Shown here: positions 25,134 through 36,999 of the stretch, one piece after another
Layout: every line of letters begins with the position of its first letter
Numbering within the stretch: position 1 is the stretch's first letter
NCBI GenBank assembly: GCA_021186555.1
Contig: JAJKFL010000004.1
Coordinates: forward strand, 10,298,001 to 10,362,000
Reading direction: 5' to 3'
Source of the DNA: Reticulitermes speratus
Lineage: Eukaryota; Arthropoda; Insecta; Blattodea; Rhinotermitidae
DNA length: 64,000 nucleotides
Made by a program: the position numbers and the translations under genes
The notes under the pieces: generated by a model
The model's input: the letters and a program-made list of their open reading frames with translations, nothing else
What the model was told of the DNA's origin: nothing
Database searches by the model: none

Positions 25134-25450
25134 AATTAATTACATACATCTAAGTTAATCAAACCATTCAAAAGTTCACCCTCAAATCAGCGCATACTAC
25201 ATTAACATCATCAAAGCCACAGATCATCTACTATGGATCAAACCATATTCTCCGGCATGCAACGCCCGTCGTCGAATTTTGTCGAGTATCGACACCGATC
25301 GTAACTGAGCACAGATTAATACCGTTAACATGCTGAAAATTCCGTGCAAACGTAACACTACATCGCCCTTCGCGGCGCCTTCTTGCGTTACTGTAACCGG
25401 CATGACTCACTGGCTGTGGGTAAAGCATGCTCCTGGTAGTAAGTTATGGA
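25134..25450 (-). promoter_or_regulatory. Probable promoter and 5' UTR region of the KCTD3-like gene
   Basis: The 300 bp upstream of the start codon are visibly richer in CpG than the surrounding AT-rich DNA, with clusters around 25260-25390. No TATA box at a convincing distance and no other gene is seen here. Inferred from position and composition only. Confidence 0.4.
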
Positions 25451-25554
25451 ACTAAGTGGCATGACATCGGCAGAACAGCCTCCTTCTTTGCCATACCTTC
25501 ACCCCCCACTCCATTAATAATGCCGTTAGAAAAATAGCGAACTTCGAAATTATT

Positions 25555-25775
25555 AAAATCCTACTAAATACACTTTTTAGGAAACATTATCTTACACATC
25601 AAAATATAATGTAAAATAATAAGGTATATTTGTTTTGTAATAATGATACAATGCACAGAAAATGCAGAATATTAAGATTCAAAATTATAGTGTTCAGAGT
25701 TATGGGACTGTGTAGTCTGACTGGTGGGTACCAAGGTTTCGGCCAGGACATACTGCCTCCATCATACAATGAAAA
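25555..25775 (-). mobile_element. Dispersed repeat, type H, with hammerhead-like core
   Basis: On the minus strand: GATGGAGGCAGTATGTCCTG, GCCGAAAC, TTGGTACCCACCAGTCAGA, then AT-rich body ending in TAAAATAATAAGG-type sequence. Closely related to 27310-27690 (plus) and to the core at 60338-60390. Confidence 0.7.
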
Positions 25776-27309
25776 GTGATGTACCCTGTGAAACTGTGTA
25801 TGTTGCATGCGGTACACATTAATTTTCACATTGTGTATTTTGAAGTTGTGTTGTAACTTCCCAATTCACTCATCTCCAAGGATTTATCAATCAGCATATG
25901 TTGAATTCAGAAGAAATTATCAGTAGTTGACCAATATGTTGTAACCAACATTGCACACTTAATAATTTGTATCACCAGTGGAATTCACCTTGCATTGAAA
26001 ATGTAATGTAGGACATCAACCATATGAATGACAGTTTTATTTCCGTATTTTCTGGTTTCACTTTTACACAGGACTCAGCTGTGGCCAGACGGACAGGCCA
26101 AGCCGAGCAATGCACTGAATGTTGGGCGTCGGATGGCTCTAAATGGCGAGCAATTTACTTGTACTGCTAAGTGGGAGGACATATAGAAGCTGTATGAATT
26201 TGACAAACAGAATATGCTTTATGTTTTTATATTTTTGTACAAAATATACATAGAATATGCTTTATCACTTGCTGCCAAATGTGATACACAGATATCGGAA
26301 CCCTGGTGACAGAGTATGAAGAAAGTGTGCTTGGCTGTCAAAGTTGTGAGCAGCTGTTGACGCTCTGGTCACAGTAAGGACAACTGCACTGTGAAGTTGA
26401 ATCATGTCATTTTATCAGCATTGCTGTCATGTGGTTCAATTGTGTTTTGTTTTCTTTTATAGTGTACTCAATTGTGAATGGAATTTGTATCATTCTAACA
26501 TTAAGTGCAGGTGAATTGGAAACCATGTGTCTCTCAACACCTGTGTTTGTCATGGAAGGTGACAGCCCCTTTGACAGCTTCTTTGGTGTCGCGTTCTACC
26601 ATGACTGTTGTAAGGTTTTGCATTGGTGACTTAGACGTATAAGCAATCATGTGGAACTTTGGAGAAATGCTGTTGATAAGGTAAAAGGTTGGACCTTAAT
26701 GAACAAGGAATAAAAAAACGGTGCCAAGATGAGAAAGTGCATTAGCGTACTCTGTGATTATGCTGAAAAATAATGGTACTTCAGTGAAATAATTCAGATT
26801 CATGTTATGTTTCCATCATAGTCATATAACTGTATGACTGTGACATACTAATTCTGTACATTACCATATATACTCTTGTATTACAGTTCACCATCAGAAA
26901 TTAAGTTTTTTTACATATGTTGTCACAGTTATAACTTCTGTATTTCATTTATGTCATGTGGTGACAGTGGCATATAATGGAGGCAGTTGTTTGTGCGGCA
27001 AAGTCATTTATCCATCTAGAAAGTCTAACTTTATTAGTAGTTTTGAGTGTGTGTGATTGCCCTTGTGTTATCATTGCAGTAGAACTTTTAAATTCATCAT
27101 ACGTCATTGTGACTTTAAACGTGTATTTATCCTGATAATGTCTTGTTTCCTTGGTTTGTTTGAGAGGCAAAATTTGAAAGAAAGTGTGCACAATTGGTAG
27201 AAAGAGAATGTATTAAGCAATGTGCCTGTAAAAACAGACTGCTCTTTCTGTAACTCAGTGTATCCAATGTGACATTTCAATCCACATTTCGGTTGCTGTT
27301 GATATTTTT

Positions 27310-27690
27310 AGGTACAGAATTTGAGGTGCTCACAGTAGTGAGGATTCATAATGTGCTGTGGGTCAGGACACTGTATATTCTGGTACATGGTTATGAATGT
27401 TTTGGAGGAGTTTTCTGGGTTTTTATTCACAGCTCATTGGAAGATGGAGGCAGTATGTGATGACGGAAAACCTCAGTACCCACCAGTCAGATTATACAGT
27501 CCCATAACCCACAATATTTTGCATTTTCCATGTATTATACCACTATTTATTACAAACCAAATAAATGCACTTATTAGGCATGAAATATGCCACATTATTT
27601 TACATCATATTTTGATCTGAGCAGAAACATGTCAGAGAAAATATAGTGCAAAATAATAAGGTATATTGCTTCCTAAGTGTATTTAGGTAG
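27310..27690 (+). mobile_element. Dispersed repeat, type H, second copy
   Basis: Contains TTTGAGGTGCTCACAGTAGT (start also seen at 40446), then TTGGAAGATGGAGGCAGTAT, CAGTACCCACCAGTCAGATT and a CATATTTTGAT-type tail. The hammerhead core is damaged here. Confidence 0.65.
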
Positions 27691-28019
27691 TTTTTAATAT
27701 AACTTGTAACATAATTTCAAAGTCTGCTATGATTCGAGTGCCTTAATCATTTGGCCTGGGTGATTAGGGGCTGGAGGAGAGGGTATGGTATAGCACAAGG
27801 ATCTGTTACCCATATCATTCTACATAGTTTCATAAGTTACCACCAGGAGGATGCCTTAATCACAGTCACTGAGCCATGCCAGGTACAGTGACGCAAACCA
27901 GTGATGTAGTTGATGTACATTTACACAGTGTGATCAATTAATTGAAAGAACTGCATGACTGATTATCAAGTTTATTGTACATCAAATGTATATGCATTGT
28001 TAGAAATGTAGTTGTGTTG

Positions 28020-28440
28020 ATGACGTAGTGATGATGCCATAAAGTATTGCGAGACATAAGCCAATGAAATAATTTCTTTGATATTCAGTAGGACAAAGAA
28101 TAGTTCTCCGTGTATATATATATATGTATATACATTTGTATGTGTGGAATTGTCTGTAAGCAGAGGAGTGTTGTGAGTGGAAGTTAGTAAAAACTATTTA
28201 CCTGTTGAATGTGGGATTCTGTCTTTTCCTTAACTGTAACTATGAACTTTGAGCCCCAACATATATTACCTGAGCAAAACAGTGCATGCAGCTGAACTCG
28301 CAAAAAGAAAACTTGGGCTGTTCAACTCTTTGAAAATGTAGTGAAAGTAAATCCAGGTCCATGTTGTCATTGAAACTGGGACACCAGTCAGATTGATTAA
28401 TGGCCAAAACAGTTTTGGTCGACTAAATATCCCTCTGTTA
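28020..28440 (+). repeat. Dispersed repeat pair member (mate at 30545-30960)
   Basis: Shares with 30545-30960 the blocks TAAGCCAATGA, TATTACCTGAGCAAAACAGT, AAAAAGAAAACTTGGGCT and a CCAGTCAGATTGATTAATGG-like block. The order of the blocks differs between the two. No coding potential. Confidence 0.55.
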
Positions 28441-28489
28441 CTGTGATATTATTCATGATTTGTACTCCTCACTAGACATTATTCGGGTG

Positions 28490-28815
28490 ATCAAATCAAG
28501 GGGGATGGGCTGAACATGTGGCACATATGGTAGAGAATAGTAAAGCATTCAGGGTTTTGCTGGGGAACACCTGAAGGAAGGAGGCCTCTTGGGTCACGTA
28601 CCATAGATGGTACAGTACTATTACAATGGATTGTGAAGAAATAGGATGGGAAGGTGTGAACTGAATTAATCTAGCTGAGGGTAGGGGCAATGACGGGTTT
28701 TTGTGAACACGGAAATGCGCGTACATGTTCCGTATAGTGCAGGGACATACTTGACTAGCTTAAGAACTGTTAGCTTTTTAAGAAGGACACTGCTGCATGC
28801 AGTTAGTTGGTTATG
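28490..28815 (+). mobile_element. LINE 3'-end fragment
   Basis: Degenerate ORF2 tail (GWAEHVAHMVENSKAF-like, WEGVN-like) followed by a 3' tail GACTAGCTTAAGAACTGTTA. That tail matches the sequence downstream of the LINE stop at 19969. Heavily frameshifted. Confidence 0.65.
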
Positions 28816-29273
28816 TACAGTGACACGCACAATTATGTACTTTTGCCATCTGGAGGTTTACATTTCCATAATAAATTTACACAGTATATGTTTATGGGAT
28901 CGTCAAAAACTCGTAACAAATTTGAAGCCATACATATAATCGGTTGATACATTTTACAAAAAGCAATAACTATGCTATGTAATGTTAAGTATATTTTTAC
29001 ATAAATAATGGCTTCATAAGTTTTAAAACTATACAAGTTTTAGGTGTTATCCCCTAATGATTGCGGTCTGCCGCCAAAACATATAAGAAGGAAAATCGTA
29101 TGTGTATGCATTATATACTTTGTATGTGCAATTAGTTGGTTTGTTAATAATAATAAGTTGCACAGAATGAACAATATTAAAATGTTAAAATATCGTAGCG
29201 TTACACCACATAAGTGAAAGTTATAAAATGAATTATCGTATTTAATATTGTATTCACCGTGCATCTTGTAAAA

Positions 29274-30484
29274 ATTAAAATTGAAATTAAAACCAACTTG
29301 ATGCACCTTCACTATTAAAAATTTTAATAGTAGATTAATTAACTCTTAATTAACCCGACATGTTTCGGTAAGGTACCTTACCATCTTCAGGGGTTTTTTA
29401 CTACATTTAGTTGCGTAGACCATATATAAAACATACACAAGATATGATCCCACAAAGTCTCGTCGCATATAAAGTTTTCATAAATCACTAAAAGTCACTA
29501 AAACTCGTTTAAAGAACTCTTAAATATTCTTAAAAACAGTCAACACCTGCAATAATTCCACCTTTGCAAAACTTATAGCACTGTTGTTGCACACTTTGTC
29601 ATATCACCCACGCGTTCTGCATTTTCCATCGGAGTATGTCACGTAGAAAAGCAGTGTAGTGTATCTTCCACTGTAGATCTGCTATGATCTGATATTATGT
29701 CTGCGCGTTATTATTGGCTTATTGTTATTTTCGTGTGCATGGTTTTGCATTGCCGTTTTTTGTGTTTCCTGTTGAAGAATATGAAAAATTATTTCGTATA
29801 ATAATTATTTTCTATACTGTGGCAATATTGTTGAATTATTTGATCAGACGTACCTGTTACGTGGATTGTGTGTTATGCGTGTTTGGGGTATTTCGGTTGC
29901 TTGCTGTCGGTCACCTGTTCTAGCTCGCCACCCGTGTTGTACCTGCCATCGAGGGAAGTGGAGGGGTAATGAATCTGAATAACAGGTTATCCTCCAATGG
30001 AATTTGTTCATCAATTAGTAAATACGAAAATAACAATAAGCCAATAATAACGCGCAGACATAATATCAGATCATAGCAGATCTACAGTGGAAGATACACT
30101 ACACTGCTTTTCTACGTGACATACTCCGATGGAAAATGCAGAACGCGTGGGTGATATGACAAAGTGTGCAACAACAGTGCTATAAGTTTTGCAAAGGTGG
30201 AATTATTGCAGGTGTTGACTGTTTTTAAGAATATTTAAGAGTTCTTTAAACGAGTTTTAGTGACTTTTAGTGATTTATGAAAACTTTATATGCGACGAGA
30301 CTTTGTGGGATCATATCTTGTGTATGTTTTATATATGGTCTACGCAACTAAATGTAGTAAAAAACCCCTGAAGATGGTAAGGTACCTTACCGAAACATGT
30401 CGGGTTAATTAAGAGTTAATTAATCTACTATTAAAATTTTTAATAGTGAAGGTGCATCAAGTTGGTTTTAATTTCAATTTTAAT
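29274..30484. repeat. Long perfect-looking inverted repeat, 461-bp arms and 289-bp spacer
   Basis: Arms 29274-29734 and 30024-30484 pair along one constant axis, so there is no net indel. I saw no mismatch in the stretches I compared. Each arm carries a hammerhead-like motif and an AT-rich end (TTAATTAAGAGTTAATTAAT). The spacer has no convincing gene. Flanking 29228-29240 (ATGAATTATCGTA) and 30483-30495 (ATGAATTATTGTA) may be a target duplication. Either a young inverted pair of retroelement termini or an assembly fold-back. Confidence 0.92.
30363..30406 (+). ncRNA. Hammerhead-ribozyme-like motif in right arm (mirror copy at 29352-29395, minus strand)
   Basis: Order on plus strand: AACCC (stem I), CTGAAGA (core), a T, palindrome GGTAAGGTACCTTACC (stem II), GAA, palindrome ACATGT (stem III), C at 30401 (candidate cleavage position), GGGTT (pairs with AACCC). 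A hammerhead core is CUGANGA...GAA, so the core fits. The single T before stem II is unusual. With a self-complementary 6-bp stem III it would act as a dimer, as known for short hammerheads in retroelements. Not tested. Confidence 0.55.
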
Positions 30485-31452
30485 GAATTATTGTACTTCT
30501 TAAAAATGAAATTCAATTTGATTGTTCAGAAATATAGTCATTGTGTTCATGTATATAGTGGTGACTCCATGTTGTTACAGAAGCTGGAACACCAATCAGA
30601 TTGGTTAATAGAAGTATGAGGCGTAAGCCAATGACAAATTTTTTCACATTTATTGGGGCTGCTGACTGTGATATAGAACTCAGTAGTAGTCACAGATTAT
30701 CTAGTAGCACAGATTATCTATCTAGTAGTATAGTAGTAGTAATCTGTGGTTAAGGCGTCGGTTTTGGTTTGGGATGTGGGATTTGCTTTGAGCGAAGATA
30801 GTAATAACTATTTGCGTGTAGAAGAGGGAGTTGCCTCTTTGAGTAACTGTAAGTAAGAAATTCGAATTGCAACGTATATTACCTGAGTAAAAGAGTGCAT
30901 GCGACACAAAAAGAAAACTTGGGCTCTTCAACGGAGAGAAAATTTAGTGACCGGAAATTCGGATTGGGGGAGGGGGGTATTTAAGCTTTCATTGTCGTCA
31001 TGATGAAACCTACAATCCAGAGATTGAACTGTTTACAATCCACTTATACCAGTATTATAGCTAGGGGGGTGGGTGGTTGCGATCGTTGCTACAAGGGAAG
31101 TCAGATTCGTTAGTAGATATTTACATAGTGTTGAGTGAAATGGGACGGTAGTTATGAGTGATCAGTACGTTAGGGGAGGTAGCGGTTCTGCTCTGTTTTA
31201 ATGTACTTTCCTGGAATTTGGAGGGACTGGAAAAACACGAAAAAGTCTAAGTCAGGAAAGTTTGAACCCAACTGACATTCGAACAGAACACCTTCCAAAT
31301 ACAGGTGACAATTGTTACATGTAAGGCGACTTTCTCGGAGATTAGCACTAATTGCATGAAGGTTTTGGAGTTTGTACTCCATGAAAGCAGTGCAGTAGCA
31401 TTATTGCTACATCACTGTGCATGTTTTGGGATCTGTTGGTGGTTTCATTTAA

Positions 31453-33880
31453 CCCTTTACAGTCCAACGCATGCAGTAAGCTCTTTAAATTGCTGAACAA
31501 CCCATATAGGGGTTGCAAACAATGTCAAAATTATGGAAGCATCTTGTTCATTCCTGTCCCTTGTACTGGTAAGGATTTATATGCGGTAGGTCCCCTGAAG
31601 TTCAGGGCTACTTTATGGAGTCAGTATGGTCCACTTTCCCCCCTAACCCATCTGCAATCCTGATTTAGATGTGACAACACATTGCAATAGCACATTTCTC
31701 TCAGCTGAGTAATGAAGTTCCAGGCACATGTTTTGGTTTATCTCGCACTGGACTCTAGTGTTGGTGAATATCAACATTGACTTACGAAGCAAGTATTATT
31801 GATTTCAAACATTTTCAGTGGCGTACTGTAATGCTTATTGTTCAGACCAAACTAATACACAGTAACTGGAGAAATCCTCGAAAATCATTGTTTAAAGCTA
31901 CAGGAGGGTTCACAGACATGCCTCTTGTAGTGCTGGGGCACTCTGTATGTGTTGTGGGGCAGTAATGTGCCACACACAACCATCAGCTTTACTAAAAATG
32001 TCTTTAGAACTCTTGAATAGCAATAATTGTACACAGCATTCACAGTGTAGCTTTAGATCTGTTTTGCTGTCACCATAGAAGTAACTCATATCTTTGTGGC
32101 ATTAGGTTTCTGTAGCTAGCTGTGCCTCCTAGTCCAACACAGAAGGTCTTCTCAATTAGGCAGCCGTAAAATACACCTAACAATGTCCACGAAAAGAATG
32201 AAAATGAATGAGGAAACCATTGATGAGATTCTGGTTGCTGACAGTGAGTCGGAATCAGGTGCTGAGGTGAGTGATGTAGAAGATGAAGATGAATTAGTAG
32301 AAGAAGAAGGAGTAGAGGAACAACAGCAAGCCTCAACAGAAGAAGATGAACCACAAGCTGGAACAAGTGGCAGAGGATTGCCAACCTGGGGACCGCCTCA
32401 AGGAAGGAATATTCATCCATTTGTTGGTCCAGCCAAAGGTGTGGAAAAAAGTGAGGCTCCACATATCAACCAAGACAGCTCTCCACTGGCTGTGTTGATG
32501 CTGTTTTTCACAGAAATTTTTCAGCTGCTGGTAGAACAGAGCAACTTGTACTATCAACAACACTTTGACAGACAAGCAGGACCTAGCTGCCGACTGCCTG
32601 ACATTACGTTGCCAGACATGATGACTTTCATTGCCTTAGTTCTGCAGATGGGACATGACTTGAAAGACACACTACATGACTACTGGTCTAGACTTAGACA
32701 GCGACACACTCCGTTTTACGGCGAGACCATGACACGAGACAGATTTTTACACATACTGCGTTTTTTGCATTTTGAAGACAATTCACAGAGACTGACCAAG
32801 GTGAGGGATATGACCGCTTTGGAAACTAAGGACCGTGTTTGACATATTGAAACAGGCCTATGCTAAATTCTATAACCCCTCGGAGCATTTGGCAGTGGGT
32901 GAGGTAATTGTAAAATTCAAGGGCAAGGTTATTTTCAGGCAGTATATTCCCAAGAAAAGGAAACATTTTGGCATCAAAATTTACAAACTGTGTGATGAAT
33001 CAGGGTATACATGTGACATGGGAGTGTACTTGCGTCAGGACTCACACTATGCCACTGACAACGTGACTGCAGCACATGCAACTGTTAGACATTTGACTTG
33101 CAGAGTTGAAGGCTTGGGACACAAACTATTTATGGACAATTTTTTTTCATCACCGAGACTTTTTGACGACTTAGAGAGACATAAAATAAATTCATGCGGG
33201 ACAGTACGGCCCAACAGAAAAGACATGCCCCCTGACTTTGGACCGAAGAAACTGAAACTGAAAAGGGGCGACGTAAGGGTGAGGACCAGGGAAAATTTGA
33301 CAGCGTTAGTTTGGAAGGACAGACGAGACGTTTACATGCTGACTAACATGGACCCGCTACCGGCAGAAGGAAATTTTTGTGATGACAACAACCACCCTGT
33401 GAAGCCTCACATCGTGGCACGGTATAACCAGCACATGGGGTATGTCGACAATTCTGATCATATGGCCAACAGGTATTCTATAAGTCGGCATACTTTCAAG
33501 TGGACCACGACATTGTTTTTCCACCTTTTGGACCTAACAGTACTCAACAGTTGGATTCTGTTATCTTCCTGTGGGGCTAAATATACCCACCGAGATTTCA
33601 GGCTTCTTCTGGTGAGGAATTTGATTGAAGAAGCTGGAAGAAGCCAAATCACCCCACCCCCAGTTTGGTTGGAAGACCAAGTGCAGCGGCAACAAATGTT
33701 ACGAGGCTCGACAGCAGCCATAACAAACACTGGCCGGCGAAAGGCAACACAGTCCGCTGCCGCCTTTGTTCAGCTCGTGGCCAGAGAAGCAGAACTGTTT
33801 ATAAGTGTGCTAAATGTGAAGTGGGCCTGTGTGTGGTGCCTTGTTTCGCAGAATACCACACAAAAGTAAATCTGTGAAAT
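31453..33880 (+). mobile_element. piggyBac element, left end and broken transposase gene
   Basis: A TTAA at 31449 is followed by CCCTTTACAGTCCAACGCA, a piggyBac-style terminus. The transposase remnant fills 32183-33877. I cannot find a matching right terminus next to a TTAA, so the right limit is set by the ORF. The left end call is tentative. Confidence 0.6.
32183..33877 (+). pseudogene. piggyBac transposase (PGBD4-like), frameshifted, first catalytic Asp replaced
   Basis: Three frames in sequence. 32183-32842: acidic N-terminus, then DITLPDMMTFIALVLQMG and DYWSRLRQRHTPFYGETMTR. 32835-33735: the DDD core with FKGKVIFRQYIPKKRKHFG, GHKLFMDNFFSSPRLFDDL (second Asp) and GYVDNSDHMANRYS (third Asp). 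Then a shift to the frame ending 33877 with a cross-brace zinc finger (CRLCSARG, YKCAKCEVGLC, CFAEYH). The motif that should hold the first Asp reads HLAVGEVIVKF, Gly at 32898-32900. Two frameshifts (about 32800-32825 and 33740-33765) plus this change make it dead. Cys/His of the C-terminal finger are intact, so decay is recent. Confidence 0.93.
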
Positions 33881-34189
33881 ACAGTTACCTGAATTGTAAA
33901 TAGTAATTGAACATTGAATAGTGTGTGTGGTCATAATAGTGATGCAAGGCACCACAGATCTTCTTCAGCAACCAGAATTGTGTGGAGTAATACAATTTTA
34001 ACACTACATTTTAGATAATGCATGCAATTCACAGGCCTAAATTTATTATAAAAATAGGTGAAAATTTTTTCCAGGCTTAATCAGCTCATAAACAGACGGC
34101 TAAATTTTATTCACTTAAATTTGAAGGTAAGGTGTATGAAATATGATATCTGCACTTTTCTGGGATATTATATACCATAGCATGGTAAT

Positions 34190-34243
34190 TCTGTACCGGC
34201 ATTTCAGGACAACCTATCGGTCCCATCTTCAGGGGTCAAGAAG
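34190..34243 (-). repeat. Hammerhead-like core, degraded
   Basis: Minus strand GACCC, CTGAAGA, T, GGGAC...GTCC, TGAAATGCC, GGTAC. The core and helix II are recognisable, stem I is weak. Confidence 0.45.
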
Positions 34244-34477
34244 TCCAAGAAGCCCCTTGATCCCTGAAAGTGGGACTGATAGTTTGTCCCAAAACATTGG
34301 TACTGAATTACTGAAAGAAATGTTGCAATTTGCAGATGCCAGATAATCTTCTCGTTTAGACTGGTTACTCCAAAGCATGTATATATGTCCTCTAAACTTG
34401 ACATCACTTCGTACAGTCTGAATAGCCTGCCATGAGAATGTCATATCAGCTACCTTACATGTAACTGAGTAACTACG

Positions 34478-34665
34478 AGGAGCAGATTCCTTCTTGAGAA
34501 GCTGATAGTTCAGAAGCTACTAATCCGTAACCTAGGCCACATGAGTCAAGTCAATGCCCTTGCGGCCTGTTTCTTTAAGTTCCAATTTTAGTAGCTTTCT
34601 TCCATCTACACCTACATCTTCCTAGCAGTCTCCTTCAGGTTTACCCACTAACCAATAATATGCTG
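34478..34665 (-). mobile_element. LINE 3'-end fragment
   Basis: Minus strand resembles the end of the LINE at 19969: a CTTCTCAAGAAGGAATCTGC-type tail and a degenerate GRRCRWKK-like segment. Confidence 0.5.
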
Positions 34666-35454
34666 TCAGACACAACTGTATATGTTCTAATCATTTATTC
34701 AGCTACATGTTTTGACTTTCAGTTAAACCAAATCTCCCTTTCTACTGGGTGACTTGCTTGTGGTATGATGTGTTGAGTGCCAGACTCCCAGTGTCATACA
34801 TATATTCTGTGAATAACTTGAGTTTTCTAAAACGTATTACGTCTTACAAAAAGAGTACTATCACGATATTTGACTCATTTCTATGACAACCTATAACGTA
34901 TGGTATTTCTGACCATTTAATCTACATTGGCCCCAGCCATTATTAAAACACTCCACACACACTACTACTGCATACTAAACTTCTGAACATTTTGTGTGTG
35001 AATTATTACACATATAACAGTTTGTTTTGCACCAGTCTTGTAGACATGTTAATCATACTTCTGTTACTAAAACAATAAGAGACTGATGGTCTAGTATCAA
35101 AGTAAATAAGTTTTAGCACTTACATTCAAATGCGCTGTGAATGCCCCTATGTTTCTTAGAAATATGTACAGACATTTCTTCATAAATGCATGTTTAATCA
35201 CCACTTATTATGTTTGTTTTCAGATGTGGGCAGCTATTTCTGTGAAACTGCATGAGGAGCATTCTTGTAAGACGCCTGCTAACAACCCAAAACCCATGCG
35301 TGCTAAATGCTTGACAAGTCTACAAATCACTTTGCAGTTGCTTGCAACAAGAATGCTACAAGAATAACATGAATTGAGGAAATATTTCCTGGTCTTAGGA
35401 GAAGCTATAACAAACCATAACAAATTTTATTGGAAGGCATTTGATGTTGAGAAG

Positions 35455-35870
35455 GTTAATGCCTTCACCATAAAAGAACAGGTACATTGAAGTCTCAGAC
35501 AGGTTTGCAGCCTCGGAAAATATGGATGATAATGTGGACAATAATATGATTTGAGTAAGTATTAGAGAACGTATTAAAACTTCAGCCCAACAGAATCTAG
35601 GTAATTTTGAAAAGCTGCATTAACCATGGCTTGAAGAGTGGTCAAAGTGGTCAGATCAGTGGAACAGGCTAAATTAAGATAACTGCAGAATCCAACTCAT
35701 GAATGGAGGCTTTGTGAATAACATACAGTTTGGTAGTAGTAGATTGTACATGGGCTATTAAGGAAATATTTGGAATACAAAATTAATGAACTTCTAAGCA
35801 ACACAACACCCGTGGATTAAGTGATACAAATAGGGTATCCCATAAGACTGGTCTCAAAGGGAACTTAAAC
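35455..35870 (+). mobile_element. Degenerate LINE fragment (endonuclease-RT linker)
   Basis: Frames read pieces such as TSAQQNLGNFEKLH and PWLEEWSKWSDQWNR, which resemble the linker between endonuclease and reverse transcriptase in LINEs of the 19969 family. Many stops. Confidence 0.5.
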
Positions 35871-36263
35871 TTATGATAATGCAAGAGGTACACTGTTTAG
35901 GAAAGGGCAGAAATTGTCCTTTCACGTGACACTGGCCTTAGCCAGTGACAGACAGCTGAGGGAGCTGAAGAATTTCACTGTCATAACAGACCATACCCAC
36001 CCATGTACATTGACCCTAAAGAAAATATCCATGCTGCTACTGGAGACATTGCATCTCAGACTGTTAGAATGTGCACGATGCTGCGTGCAGCATCTTGTCT
36101 ACCTGTGTGAGCATCAGGAGGGACTTTAATTTAAGCGTTTGTGTTACTTTTGCTTTGTCCTGTGAGATTGGAGATTTAACCTGATCTTTCTCTCTTTTTT
36201 TCTTTTTTTACTCGAGTACTTAGAATGATGTCAACATGTACATGATGTGCATTGTCCAGGTCC

Positions 36264-36985
36264 CAGTGGTGTAATACAACACTCAGGCAGCAGAGTACTG
36301 TGCAGAGACAGCAAGGTATGTGTAGGGGAGGGCACCTGTATACCTGTGATGTGTGTAGTAGGTTGTGCAAGGACCAGAGTAAACTGCAGGTACATTTAGG
36401 CAGATATAATGGGGAGCAACCCTACACCTGTGATGTGTGTAATAACTCATTCAGGCAGCAGGGTAGTCTGAACACAACTCTATCATAATGGAGAGTGACC
36501 CTACATGTGTGATGTGTGCAGTAAAACATTCACAGAGCGGAGTACTCTTGAGGTACATCAACGCACACATACTTGGGAGCGACTGTGTACCTGTGATGTG
36601 TGTAATAAATTATTCAGGCAGCAAGGTAGTCTGAACAGACATCAACACATACACAGTGGAGAGCATCCATACACCTGTGATGTGTGTAATGTCATTCATT
36701 GTGAAGCATAATCTGAAAAGACATTGTCGTTTACATATTGGAGGGCTTTGATATGCCTGTGATGTTTATAATAAATCATTCAGTGAGCAAGGTAATTTGA
36801 ACACACATCTATGCATACATAGTGGAGGGTGACCGCATACCTGTGGTGTGGTAAATTATTCAGGTTGCAGGGTCATTTAAAGAGACATCAACACATACAT
36901 AGTGGAGAATCTCCATACACCTGTGATATGCATAATAAGTCATTCACTTTGAAACATAATCTGAAGACACATGCTCTTATGTTGT
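36264..36985 (+). pseudogene. C2H2 zinc-finger array, decayed (about eight fingers)
   Basis: Repeated blocks of YTCDVC-x-x-x-F-x-QQGSLN-xx-H-xx-IHSGE type at 84-bp spacing from 36339 to 36985. Fingers 1-4 keep most Cys and some His pairs (best: CTCDVCNKLFRQQGSLNRHQ at about 36590). Later ones lose Cys or are frameshifted (GVVNYSG-like, CDVYNKSF). Stops at about 36486 and several frame changes exclude a single protein. The linkers (HSGEHPYTCDVC) are of the tandem DNA-binding type. No intron is seen between fingers, compatible with either a last-exon relic or a retrocopy. Confidence 0.85.
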
Positions 36986-36999
36986 AGGCAACATCCATA

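Noticed and set aside
29714..29923. 69-codon ORF in the spacer of the large inverted repeat
   Set aside because: Starts inside the arm and has no similarity I recognise; hydrophobic composition reflects T-rich sequence.
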